A stretch of DNA of 64,000 nt from Planomicrobium sp. CPCC 101079 (GTDB lineage Bacteria > Bacillota > Bacilli > Bacillales_A > Planococcaceae): the NCBI RefSeq assembly GCF_007859275.1, contig NZ_VOHC01000033.1:62001-126000 (forward strand), given 5' to 3'. Shown one piece after another: positions 38,410 to 47,441 of the stretch. The position numbers and the translations under genes were made by a program. Each line of letters starts with the position of its first letter. Position 1 is the first letter of the stretch. A model generated the notes under the pieces. That model worked only from the letters and a program-made list of their open reading frames with translations, did no database searches and was not told the origin of the DNA.

Positions 38410-39291
38410 ATGGATATTTCTAAAGTTATGAAGGAGTTAGAGGATAAGAAACTTATTCTAGGCGATAATCAAAAGTGCAAACCACTGACAGGTGGAACGG
38501 TAAGTGAGATATATCTTTTAAGTATTGAGAACGGATCGGATTTTGTAATTAAATCTAACAAGCCGGATATTGTGAAGTCTGAGGCAGAATTTCTTGATTT
38601 GTATCGAGACATCCCGCTTTTGCCTGAATTAATCTATACGGATCCTACAAATAAATACATTATATATACTTATATCCCAGGAGCAACAGTCAATGTATCG
38701 ACTCCCAACAAAAAAGAGATTCTCCAAGCAATGGTTGTTGACTTACTAAACAATTATAAGACCGTTTCTTCTACTGAGGGATGGGGTTGGAGAGATAGTC
38801 CAATAAATTCTTGGGGAAATTTTCTTCTAACTGAGGTAAGGAGATCCAGTGAAGTTTTAACTGATCATCTACTAAAAGTAGATGTGGAATTGGTTATGGC
38901 CCTCACCATGAGAGCGGGAAGGTATGAGTCACTTGGAGACCCTTTTTTGATTCATGGGGATTGCGGCATTCATAATTTTATCATGGAAGATGGCCGATTG
39001 AGCGGCGTAATTGACCCAGCTCCGGTATATGGTCCTCCTCTTTACGATTTAATTTATGCGTTCTGTTCCTCTCCTGCAGATTTAACGAAAGAAACGTTAG
39101 ATTCAGCAGCAAGCTTATTAGTGGTTCAGCCAATTGATAAGAAGTGGCTCTATGAAGAAGTGGCGATTGTCCTATACCTCCGATTGGCAACCTGCTTAAA
39201 ACATCACCCAGCTGATTTTGCTTCATATTTAGCCGCATGGAACTATTGGAAAAACATCATCAATCCGCATTTTAGAAATCAGTTTTATTGA
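38410..39291 (+). CDS. APH/fructosamine kinase-like phosphotransferase
   Basis: A 293-residue phosphotransferase of the APH fold. The frame stays open upstream to 38326, but AAGGGG before the ATG at 38410 marks a better start (MDISKVMKELEDK). The catalytic loop is IHGDCGIHNFIME, and GVIDPAPVYG contains the metal-binding Asp. The N-lobe has LTGGTVSEIYLL. It phosphorylates a small hydroxyl or amine substrate, possibly a glycated amine as in fructosamine kinases, but this is a guess. It is unrelated in detail to the APH-type kinase at 36790-37794. Confidence 0.85.
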   Translation: MDISKVMKELEDKKLILGDNQKCKPLTGGTVSEIYLLSIENGSDFVIKSNKPDIVKSEAEFLDLYRDIPLLPELIYTDPTNKYIIYTYIPGATVNVSTPNKKEILQAMVVDLLNNYKTVSSTEGWGWRDSPINSWGNFLLTEVRRSSEVLTDHLLKVDVELVMALTMRAGRYESLGDPFLIHGDCGIHNFIMEDGRLSGVIDPAPVYGPPLYDLIYAFCSSPADLTKETLDSAASLLVVQPIDKKWLYEEVAIVLYLRLATCLKHHPADFASYLAAWNYWKNIINPHFRNQFY

Positions 39292-39421
39292 TTAACATCA
39301 GCTAAATGAAATTTGTCATTAGATGGCGCGAGAAGTAATCCGAGATATTGTGCAGTATATCCATTTAAGTGGGCTTTTCCGACTTCAATCCAAAGAAAAT
39401 TATATAAATAGTGATGAATAG

Positions 39422-40525
39422 GTGATTAAAATGAACGAACAGATGGAATTGGATAGTCTATTTAACAAGGTTGATGTGAATTTTGAAAAGATTAATGACA
39501 AAGAATTAACCCAATTGACAGAGCTAATCAATAATAAATTCAGTGGCTACGATTTAATATTATCCAATATGTCTAAGCATGAATTAATTAGAAATACAGA
39601 TTACATCACAAGGGCTACATTTGAACTGACCAAAAGGAAAGGGCTATATGATACTTCTTCTAAACATTACGTCCTAAAGAAGCTTGGAGAAGGCAGACGC
39701 GGACTGGACTCACAGTCGAGAAAGAAGATTTTCCAAGAGAAACAGTTGACCATCGGGGATGAGATCACCTGCAGGGGCATCTATGTGAAGTTTAAGTTTT
39801 ATGCTTTTGATAAGCCAATGTTGCTGATGAAGCATAGTTATGGTGGAAATAGCATTTCGAATATAGTAGAAGTGATATTAAAAGAAATTGAAGAGGTCTA
39901 TCTCCTTAAACTTGGTTATAGTTTGGAAAAAGATAATGTAGCCATCCACTATAAGGACATACATATTGAGGGACTAGATTCCCATTATGAGCAAGTGACT
40001 TTTGACAAAGGTCTGAAAAATCCTAATTGGGAAACGATTGATGCGGATTGGTTTGAGGAAGAATGGGATTCGGTCATAACGGAACAAATCGAAGATGACG
40101 AACCTGTTTTTTGAAAAAAGGCCAAGAGTACACAGCCTATCGAAAAGTGAAGGAGATTTTCAATAGGGCGAAGAGAAAAGTTCAGATAATTGACCTTTAT
40201 TTTGACAGCGTTTTTTTTTTCGTTGGTGGAAGACCTAAATTCGAAAGTTCAAATCCAAGGAATTGTTGGGGAACTGAAGGGTGATTTTGATACTTTTTAT
40301 CAAAAAATGAAGAAAGAAAGAGGTAACATCGAAATCAAAAAATCAAACGGGCATCATGACCGATACATCATAATAGATCGGAAAAACGTATATATGACCG
40401 GGTCTTCGCTCAACAGGTTAGGAAATAAGCCAAGCCTGATTATCCCTATTGAGAATAAGCGTATTAAAGAAAGCATCCTAAACTATTTTGATGAAACGTG
40501 GCAAGGTAACTCTGGAGAGAATTGA
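39422..40525 (+). pseudogene. PLD-like HKD domain protein, frameshifted twice
   Basis: The N-terminal 230 codons (39422-40114) are open, with no recognised domain. The chain then continues in another frame (KGQEYTAYRKVKEIFNRAKRK, IIDLYFD) and, past a run of 13 Ts near 40210, in a third (40190-40525). That last part has HHDRYIIIDRKNVYMTGSSL, the HxR/K...D signature of phospholipase D-like proteins. The N-terminal start may be ATG 39431. The shifts at T6 near 40107 and T13 near 40209 are in homopolymers, so sequencing error is also possible. If real, the gene is inactive. The family is often linked to nuclease or phage defence roles. Confidence 0.65.
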
Positions 40526-40553
40526 CTCAATCGCTGAAAGGAAGTAGAAAAAC

Positions 40554-41567
40554 ATGTTGCTAAAGACAAAATTAAATTCACAGTTTGATTCGGTAGTGAC
40601 CCATGTCCGGGATACATCGAAATTGGTGGATTGTTCAGGGGCCGCGGTAGTCATCATCCAAAACGATGCCATTATTGTGGAAGAGTATTGGGGGAAACAG
40701 ACCAAGGCAGATGGTGCGAGTCCGGTCCAAGAAGATACTCAGTTTCATGTTGCCTCCGTCCGAAAAAGTTATATCGGCTTCGCGATGGCGTATGCTGTAG
40801 AGAAAGGCGATATAAATTCAGTTGATGACCTGGTGTCCAGTTACCTTCCGGAATTGGATGTCAATGTATTAGCCCATACCACATTGCGCCATTTATTAAC
40901 GCATACACATGGACTTACGAACAAAGAAGGGGAACTCGAAAGAGAATTTCCACCGGGACAGAGTTGGGCCTATCGTGGAATAGGGATTGATATGCTGACA
41001 CAGATTGTGAAGAAAACGACTGGCAAAACGGTGGCTGCAATTCTAGAAGAACAGGTATTCATCCCCTTGAAGTTTAAGGAGACAGGCTGGTATGGCGAAT
41101 CAAATGAGAAACTTGTGGAAGTCATCAGAAAACCACTGGATCGAAGTTGGTACACAAGTGAAAGTACCGATGGGGATAAGATGAATATGTACGTATCGGC
41201 TAGAGAATTGGCCCAGTGGGGATTGTTTCACCTCAAACAAGGAAAGATGGAAGGAAAACAAGTGGTTTCAAGTGATGTTTTAAGTTTAGCGACAAGCTTG
41301 CAAAGCCCCGATACCATTAATCCGGATCTGCCGCAAAACGGATTTTTATGGTTTGTGAAGGATTTGCCAGCGAGGAAGTCCGAGATTGGGGAACAAGTTC
41401 CGCGAGGTTCATATCAAATTCTCGGCTATACAGGTGTCACATTGCTCGTAATCCCTCAACATAATATCGTTGCAGTCCGTGCCTTCAATAGTTTTGGTTC
41501 TCCGGAAGGGTTCGATTATTTATCGGATGTCCGAGCATTTGGAGATTATATTATGCAATGCTTATAG
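40554..41567 (+). CDS. Serine hydrolase, class C beta-lactamase-like
   Basis: A 337-residue penicillin-binding-protein-fold serine hydrolase. The nucleophile tetrad is SVRK (S-x-x-K) in FHVASVRKSYIGF. AYRG takes the place of the usual Y-x-N, and RHLLTHTHGL follows the first motif as is typical for the family. No signal peptide is seen, so it is probably a cytoplasmic esterase or peptidase rather than a true beta-lactamase. It lies 28 bases before a copy of the island repeat that contains a terminator. Confidence 0.85.
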   Translation: MLLKTKLNSQFDSVVTHVRDTSKLVDCSGAAVVIIQNDAIIVEEYWGKQTKADGASPVQEDTQFHVASVRKSYIGFAMAYAVEKGDINSVDDLVSSYLPELDVNVLAHTTLRHLLTHTHGLTNKEGELEREFPPGQSWAYRGIGIDMLTQIVKKTTGKTVAAILEEQVFIPLKFKETGWYGESNEKLVEVIRKPLDRSWYTSESTDGDKMNMYVSARELAQWGLFHLKQGKMEGKQVVSSDVLSLATSLQSPDTINPDLPQNGFLWFVKDLPARKSEIGEQVPRGSYQILGYTGVTLLVIPQHNIVAVRAFNSFGSPEGFDYLSDVRAFGDYIMQCL

Positions 41568-41594
41568 TTCGTTCGTGTTTATTTCAGATTTGTA

Positions 41595-41690
41595 GTTTAC
41601 ACATTATGGCTTATCGAAATCGAAAGGGAAGACAAGATGCTCAACTATAAGCATTTGGTTTTCCTTTTTATATAAGTGTATTTAAAAATT
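41595..41690 (+). repeat. Interspersed cargo-gene repeat, copy 3
   Basis: A diverged copy: GTTTACACAT, GCTTATCG, AAAGGGAAGA, a hairpin, then TTTGGTTTTCCTTTTTATATAAGTGTA. A further fragment follows at 41809-41865 (GCTCGATAAGGAGAAGGGG to TTTCTTCTCTTTTCTTG). Both lie between the serine hydrolase and the second SIR2 gene, a 450-base gap that otherwise shows no gene. Confidence 0.5.
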
Positions 41691-42017
41691 ATTTGATAGC
41701 ATGGAACATCCTCTGAAAATTGATTAGGATGTTATTACTTCAACTATATATGCCATAACTCAAAAGATGTTTATAAAACTTTTATCTAAATTAATTTTAT
41801 CTGAATAACAAATGATTGCTCGATAAGGAGAAGGGGTTAGTATTAGGTTTCTTCTCTTTTCTTGTTTAAGATATTCTCTTTATACGATAAATGATAGTTA
41901 CGAAATAATATTTGTCCATAGTCGTCATTAGATAGCTAGCTTAGCAAATATGATAATGTACTTTTATTTTCTAATTAATTATATAATTAATAAATAACAA
42001 GCGAGAAAGGTGAAGCC

Positions 42018-45000
42018 ATGAATTATGAACCTGAGAGAATTTATAAAGAGAATTTAAAAATGTATACACATCTTATAAAAATTAGAGATAAGTTATGGAT
42101 TGAAGATTCTAAGAGTAGAGTTTCAGTAATGATCGGCTCAGGTTTTAGTAAAAATGCAACTAAAATAGAACCGTCGTTTGAAGGAATGTCCCTATGGGAT
42201 GATTTAAAAAGAAAATTAGTAGAAGATTTAATGCATCACGAAAATATTGAAAATAAAGATGTTTTAAAAATAGCACAAATTTATTCGGATGAATATGGAA
42301 GATCAAGTCTCGATGAATTACTAAAATCTTCAATTCCTGATAATAACTTTGAGCCGGATACTCTCCATTTTAAATTACTAAATCTGCCCTGGACAGACAT
42401 TTATACAACTAATTATGATACTTTGCTAGAACGTGCAAAAAGAAGTGTTTATGAAAAAAGTTACCAAGTTATATATGATGTGAATGATATTCCAAGTTCA
42501 GTACAACCTAGAATTGTTAAATTGCATGGTAGTTTCCCTGCAAATAGACCGTTTATTTTCACAAAGAGCGATTATGATAATTACCCTGAGAATTTTAGTC
42601 CATTTGTAAACATGGTTCAACAATCAATTATGGAAACTACATTCGTATTAATAGGTTTTTCTGGAGATGACCCTAACTTTATAAAATGGACTTCTTGGGT
42701 AAAGAGTAATCTGAAAGAACATATGCCTAAAATATATATGATTGGTTATGATCAAGAGTCTCGTCGTGATGACCTGGAGGAAAAAGGAATAACATTAATT
42801 GATTTCAAAGAAATATACAAAGGATATTCTCAACCATTTACCACAATGTTTAATGATCTATTTGAATTTTTGTCCTATAAAAATAAAGTAGAAAAAATGA
42901 AATGGCCTCATAAAAATAATATTAAAGTCATCGAAGATACTTATGATTATAATCGCAATATGTATCCAGGGTGGGCTGTTTTACCAGACGAAATAAGAAG
43001 ATATAATTCTGAAGGATTTTGGAGAAATTCTGAGGGTTTTATTACTGAGATAAAAGTGGAAGAAATTAATAAAGATATTTTAAAGAAAATAAACGAGGTA
43101 ATTTGGTATCTTGATAGACTCTATATTAATTTAAGTTATGACTTTTTTGAAAAGCTTAGAAAAATAGTAGAAGTTTATAACGGTGAAAAATTAGATTTAA
43201 AATTAATTCTGTTGAGGTTAATAAAAGAAGCTAGATTAGATTTTGATCAAGAAAGCTTTCAACGGTATTTAGAATTGGTTAAACCTCTGGAATTAAATGA
43301 TGAGGAAAATCACGCTTTAACTTATGAGAAAATCTTATTTAACTTAGATTTAAATAAAGTTAATATTGTATTAACAACTCTCGAAAACTGGAAGATTGGA
43401 TCGAAAGAATTAGAATGGGGAATTAAGAAAGCGTGTATTTATACTCGAGTAAATGAGGTTGAGAAAGCTGAGCCTTTGTTTAAGGACTATCTACAGACTA
43501 TTAGAAGTCTTTTGGCTATAAAGATGGATGATTATCGCTTACTTTCTTTAGAAAGTATAATACTTCATCATTTAAGAGGATCTTATGGAAAAGATAGACT
43601 GCGTAATCTTAGTACTAAGTATTGTGATTCGGGCAAAGAATTCAAAAGTCTCTTAAGATCGATTAAAGAATATCGTCCAAAATATGGTACAAAAACAACT
43701 CCAGTTTTTGATCCTGGAAGAGAGACCGTTACCACAAATTTTGGAAGTGGTTTTGTAGCAGAATTAGCTGAATCATATGCATTAGTTCAAATTAAAGAAG
43801 AGTTTAATTTTCAGGTAGCAGATAAAAACCAATATGAATTGGCATTAAAAAATATAGATTCAATTTATCCCCAATATTCTTTAGCCAAGAGAATACTTAA
43901 AGCGAATAAGAAAGAAATAGAAAATTTATTTACACGAGAATATGTTTATAGCATGGATGAAAAAGACAAAAACGTTTTGATTAATATACTTGAAAATACT
44001 TTAACTAAAGACCGGTTATCAAACATCGAAAATGCAAATGCAATTGAAATTCTTTCGAGAATATATATGATTATGGATGCTGAAATACAAAATAATATCG
44101 ATTTTAAAATTCTCTCCTTTATTGAAAGGATAGAATTAGATAAATTATTTGAAATACAAGCTTTAAAGAATGCTGTTAGACGTATTTTTTATGCCAAACA
44201 TCCAGACAAAGCGAAGGAATTTGTAGAGAAGTTAATTGAATTAGATATAAGAAGTCAGAAATATGACGATAAAAGTGTTTACATTAGCTATTTTTTTGAG
44301 CCAGTACTAGAAATATTTAGCCAAGGTGCGAAGGTAGAAGGGATGAAAATTTCTCCTACTCAACCAGAAAGACTTTTAGAGATTATTAAAAATAATAATG
44401 ATTATTCAATCAAAGAAAGCGCATTTTTAAGATTAGCGTTTTTATCTATGTCTGGAAGTCTTGATGAACATCACCGCGAGAGTTTCAAGCAGGCGATGTA
44501 CAATATGGAAACTGATAAGAGATCTGGAATTAGTGACTTTTTAATTGTTGATAGCTTTGATAATATTGCAAATGGAAAAAATGAAATACAGCTGGAAGCT
44601 CTAGACGACTTTATTGTAAAAGATATACCCATCTTTTATAAAGAAAATTCAATGTCTGATGGAACTAGTGTTTTTGATTATTTTCAGATGACAAAAATGT
44701 ATTTCAAAAGTATAACAGAGTCAGATGATACTAATAAACCGGACAAGAAATACTATCAGCAGTGGTTTGATAAATTTTATCCATGGTGGGAAAGTCAAAA
44801 GCCTGGATTTTTTCAACAAAAAAACAGGATTTTTGGATCTTTAGTGCGTACAGAAGAAATGCTTTTGCAAATAATAGTAGTGTTAAAAAACAATATATGG
44901 GGTGCTATACCTCTAGGCTACTTACGAGAAGAAGATAAATATAAAATATCGGCAATATTCAATGATATCTTAAATGGTAAATCTGAAATGGCGCAGCTCC

Positions 45001-45515
45001 TAATACCTTCCTTGATAAGGATAGGAGTTGGACGAGCTTATAATTTGAAATATATTCTTGAAAACCTTTCAGATAAAAATGAAGAAAAAAGTAAATTCTC
45101 GATAACCTCACTTTATGATTACACGATCTTCATAAGTAAAAATGAATTAGATGAAGATTTTAATTTAATTAAAAATGAGCTTTTTCAAATATTAAAATAC
45201 GGTCATGGTGAAAGTTTAAATGAGGCAATACACGTATTTACTAAAATAGTGGAAATGGATTCTGATTTAGTCGATGATAGTCTTATTTCTTCAATAATCG
45301 ATTACTTGAACAAATATTTAGTAGCATTGAAAGAAGATGAGACACTTATTAGAACTTATCATGATTTTAAATTGCTAGGAAATTATGCAAGACTAGTAGC
45401 TATTCTAATTAAATACAAATCAGATTATGTTGGTAAGCATTTCGACGAGTGGAAAAACTTTATCTTAAACCATAAGTTGCCTGAAGTTAGGTCAGCTATA
45501 ATGCATTTTGAATAA
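42018..45515 (+). CDS. Large SIR2-domain protein, DSR2-like defence candidate 2
   Basis: An 1165-residue paralogue of the protein at 15589-19176. The SIR2 motifs are GSGFS at 40-44, TTNYD with N132, KLHGSF with H170 and IGFSGDDPNF, with the same Asn-His spacing of 38 as its paralogue. The two are almost alike across the SIR2 domain and again in short stretches of the helical part (LILLRLIKEARLDFD) and at the C-terminus (LPEVR). They diverge in between, where a DSR-type protein would sense its phage trigger. It should be an NAD+-consuming abortive-infection enzyme by family. GAAAGG precedes the ATG. Confidence 0.85.
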   Translation: MNYEPERIYKENLKMYTHLIKIRDKLWIEDSKSRVSVMIGSGFSKNATKIEPSFEGMSLWDDLKRKLVEDLMHHENIENKDVLKIAQIYSDEYGRSSLDELLKSSIPDNNFEPDTLHFKLLNLPWTDIYTTNYDTLLERAKRSVYEKSYQVIYDVNDIPSSVQPRIVKLHGSFPANRPFIFTKSDYDNYPENFSPFVNMVQQSIMETTFVLIGFSGDDPNFIKWTSWVKSNLKEHMPKIYMIGYDQESRRDDLEEKGITLIDFKEIYKGYSQPFTTMFNDLFEFLSYKNKVEKMKWPHKNNIKVIEDTYDYNRNMYPGWAVLPDEIRRYNSEGFWRNSEGFITEIKVEEINKDILKKINEVIWYLDRLYINLSYDFFEKLRKIVEVYNGEKLDLKLILLRLIKEARLDFDQESFQRYLELVKPLELNDEENHALTYEKILFNLDLNKVNIVLTTLENWKIGSKELEWGIKKACIYTRVNEVEKAEPLFKDYLQTIRSLLAIKMDDYRLLSLESIILHHLRGSYGKDRLRNLSTKYCDSGKEFKSLLRSIKEYRPKYGTKTTPVFDPGRETVTTNFGSGFVAELAESYALVQIKEEFNFQVADKNQYELALKNIDSIYPQYSLAKRILKANKKEIENLFTREYVYSMDEKDKNVLINILENTLTKDRLSNIENANAIEILSRIYMIMDAEIQNNIDFKILSFIERIELDKLFEIQALKNAVRRIFYAKHPDKAKEFVEKLIELDIRSQKYDDKSVYISYFFEPVLEIFSQGAKVEGMKISPTQPERLLEIIKNNNDYSIKESAFLRLAFLSMSGSLDEHHRESFKQAMYNMETDKRSGISDFLIVDSFDNIANGKNEIQLEALDDFIVKDIPIFYKENSMSDGTSVFDYFQMTKMYFKSITESDDTNKPDKKYYQQWFDKFYPWWESQKPGFFQQKNRIFGSLVRTEEMLLQIIVVLKNNIWGAIPLGYLREEDKYKISAIFNDILNGKSEMAQLLIPSLIRIGVGRAYNLKYILENLSDKNEEKSKFSITSLYDYTIFISKNELDEDFNLIKNELFQILKYGHGESLNEAIHVFTKIVEMDSDLVDDSLISSIIDYLNKYLVALKEDETLIRTYHDFKLLGNYARLVAILIKYKSDYVGKHFDEWKNFILNHKLPEVRSAIMHFE

Positions 45516-45745
45516 AAATAGTATGAACTTTGATATTGCCTTGGAATTTAATAGAAGTATTTTAATTTAACTTCTTTCTTCCGTTCTTAACCATGATTTT
45601 CCTCCTTAAAAATATCTATATGCAAAATACTTAACTTATTAAAATGGTCAATTTTACTGAAGAAGAAATGTTGATTTTATAAACTTTCATTTACAAGAAA
45701 ATAAAGTTTTCGTAGTTCGACATTATGTACAAGGAGGAATCATTC

Positions 45746-46029
45746 TTTGAAATTATCTAGGGGGGTGGAATAGAAGAGGAGGAAAATCCTAAACAGACTT
45801 GTATCAGAGGAGTAAAAGAGAAATTGGGTATGATGTAATCATAAAGAAACTACTATCTAAAAAATCACATAAATACTCTTACACTGCTACAATCGTTGAT
45901 GGTAAACTTTAACTCAATTCTGTAAATGAAGTTACCAGTGATATTATTGAAATTGTATATATTGCAATCGATGATATAGAGAAGTTCAATCACTTTACTA
46001 CACCTCTATTAAAACTATTAAATGATTAG
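45746..46029 (+). pseudogene. NUDIX hydrolase remnant
   Basis: The stretch reads (with frame breaks) as a decayed NUDIX protein: GGVE, EEENPKQTCIRGVKEKLGYDV, which resembles a NUDIX box with its Arg and Glu residues, then YSYTATIVDGKL, a TAA, and EIVYIAIDDIEKFNHF. In-frame TAG and TAA codons disrupt it. No intact domain remains. It lies just before a small helical gene at 46056. Confidence 0.55.
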
Positions 46030-46055
46030 AAATAGAATTTAGAAAGGTGAATGAA

Positions 46056-46328
46056 ATGGAAAGAGGAATCGAAAAGTTTAAAAGACTTAATGATAAACAG
46101 GAAACAAGACGTCTTGTCGAATTAGGGAATAAACAGTTATCCGATATGAAAACAAACTTAGCGGGGGCAAAAGAAGAAGGATACAAAATAGGCATAGAAA
46201 GAGCCATTAAAAATATGTTGAAAAATAAACCAGATATGCCAGTGGAAAGTATTGCAGAATTACTGGAAGTTGATATTAGCCAAGTGGAAAGATTAAAAAA
46301 TGAACGAACGAATTTAAAAGAAAACTAA
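46056..46328 (+). CDS. Helical small protein resembling the tail of Rpn-type proteins
   Basis: A 90-residue protein from ATG 46056 (AAAGGTG upstream; an in-frame GTG three codons earlier is less likely). It is highly charged, with KEEGYKIGIERAIKNML, then a helix-turn-helix-like end, MPVESIAELLEVDISQVERL. This ending is what I know from the C-terminal part of PD-(D/E)XK-type Rpn/transposase-like proteins, in which the catalytic part precedes it. The catalytic part is missing here, so it is either a stand-alone regulator or a remnant. Confidence 0.5.
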   Translation: MERGIEKFKRLNDKQETRRLVELGNKQLSDMKTNLAGAKEEGYKIGIERAIKNMLKNKPDMPVESIAELLEVDISQVERLKNERTNLKEN

Positions 46329-46650
46329 AGGTATTAAGAGAATTCCAGATAGAAACGTCTCTAGACCTATAGTTTTCCACTATTCTATATACAATTATTT
46401 CATTAAAAAATGATTCGAGTTTCTTTTAAAATAATATAGAACAATTAAACTCTTATTATTATAGAAGGAACACTTTCAATTGAAATACTAAAATGCAGTT
46501 AATGTGATTAAGTTTAAGCACCTCTTTGAACAGATAGTTCTTATCTCCGTAAGCAATTTTTATAAACCTAGTCAAAACCGTGGTCAGTGTTTTAAAATGG
46601 TACCCAAAAACCCTTGAAAACACTGGTATAACTGTACTTTTAACGGGAGC
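46329..46650. other. Short AT-rich gap before att copy A
   Basis: No gene is seen. At 46563-46590 there is a trace of the CCTAGTCAA type (AAACCTAGTCAAAACC) like that at position 1, consistent with DNA that once bordered an integrase end. Confidence 0.4.
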
Positions 46651-46674
46651 GGGTTCGACTCCCGCCGTCTCCAT
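46651..46674 (+). other. ssrA-type attachment site, copy A
   Basis: GGGTTCGACTCCCGCCGTCTCCA matches the T-arm and acceptor end of a bacterial tmRNA gene (ssrA). The preceding CGGGAGC adds to the T-arm stem. It is a fragment, with no full tmRNA gene upstream. Compared with copies B (50263-50284) and C (58273-58284) it is the longest match. It marks the boundary between island elements A and B. Confidence 0.7.
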
Positions 46675-47441
46675 AGTGAGATAACTGCTAAATGCAGTGG
46701 TATCAAGGTTTTAATGAGTTAGGGATATTGTACGGGAGTTGAACTCTTGTATGATATCCCTATTTTCATCCCTACATATTTTAGCGAGTTTATTTCATAG
46801 ACCTTCTAATTCAAACAATGAATTGGGAGGTTTTTGTGTATTTAAAAGTAGAAAGCACGGAATTTTGCAGTAAGTGGGCACGGTTTAAGATTAATACTTA
46901 TTTGAAGTCAATACTTTGTCATACTGATAACTGCAAGCAATGGACTAACTCAATAATATAACTGCCGAATCAAATTATATGTGCAGTTTTGTACTAACAT
47001 GACTACTGAAGAGAACTGGGAATTTACCAAAATTTAAATTATATAGTAACATTTCCAATAAAATTGTATAATCAAAGGGTGACATTAACGAATTTTAAAT
47101 GAATATGGCTCAATTATTATTAGCAGTATAAACTATTGTAAGGGTTATACTTTGATTGTAAGAAATTTCTCAACCTATAAGGTAATAACTACAATAACTA
47201 CAAACAACATGTAATAACGAATTATTGGAATTAGTTTTTGGATAATCTTAATTAAACAGGTATCTTGCGGAAGTTAATGTTAAATGGGTAAGGGTTTTTA
47301 AAGTGTTGCACTTTTATACACATAAACCATTCAAAATGGAAGTACAGCTTTATAATTCTAAAATGTAGTAGAAATAAATTGTATGTTAGGATTATATAAT
47401 TTTTAATTAAATTTTCAGTAGTGGAAATAAGGAGGATAAAA
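46675..47441. other. Left flank of element B, mostly without genes
   Basis: In this 770-base gap the only candidate gene is a 41-codon frame, GTG 46836 to TAA 46961, behind GGGAGG (MYLKVESTEFCSKW and two more Cys). I regard it as weak. The rest is AT-rich with no repeat or terminator that I can defend. The gap precedes the HEPN-STAND gene and must hold its promoter. Confidence 0.3.

Noticed and set aside
46651-46674. A tRNA gene 3' end as the attachment site
   Set aside because: The T-arm sequence also fits some tRNAs, but the CGTCTCC acceptor end and the terminator that follows suit tmRNA better. No anticodon arm is present in the window, so neither a tRNA nor a complete ssrA is reported.
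46836-46961. Protein of 41 residues with a GTG start
   Set aside because: A ribosome site is present, but the short length and lack of any family resemblance leave it unsupported as a CDS; it is mentioned only in the description of the gap.
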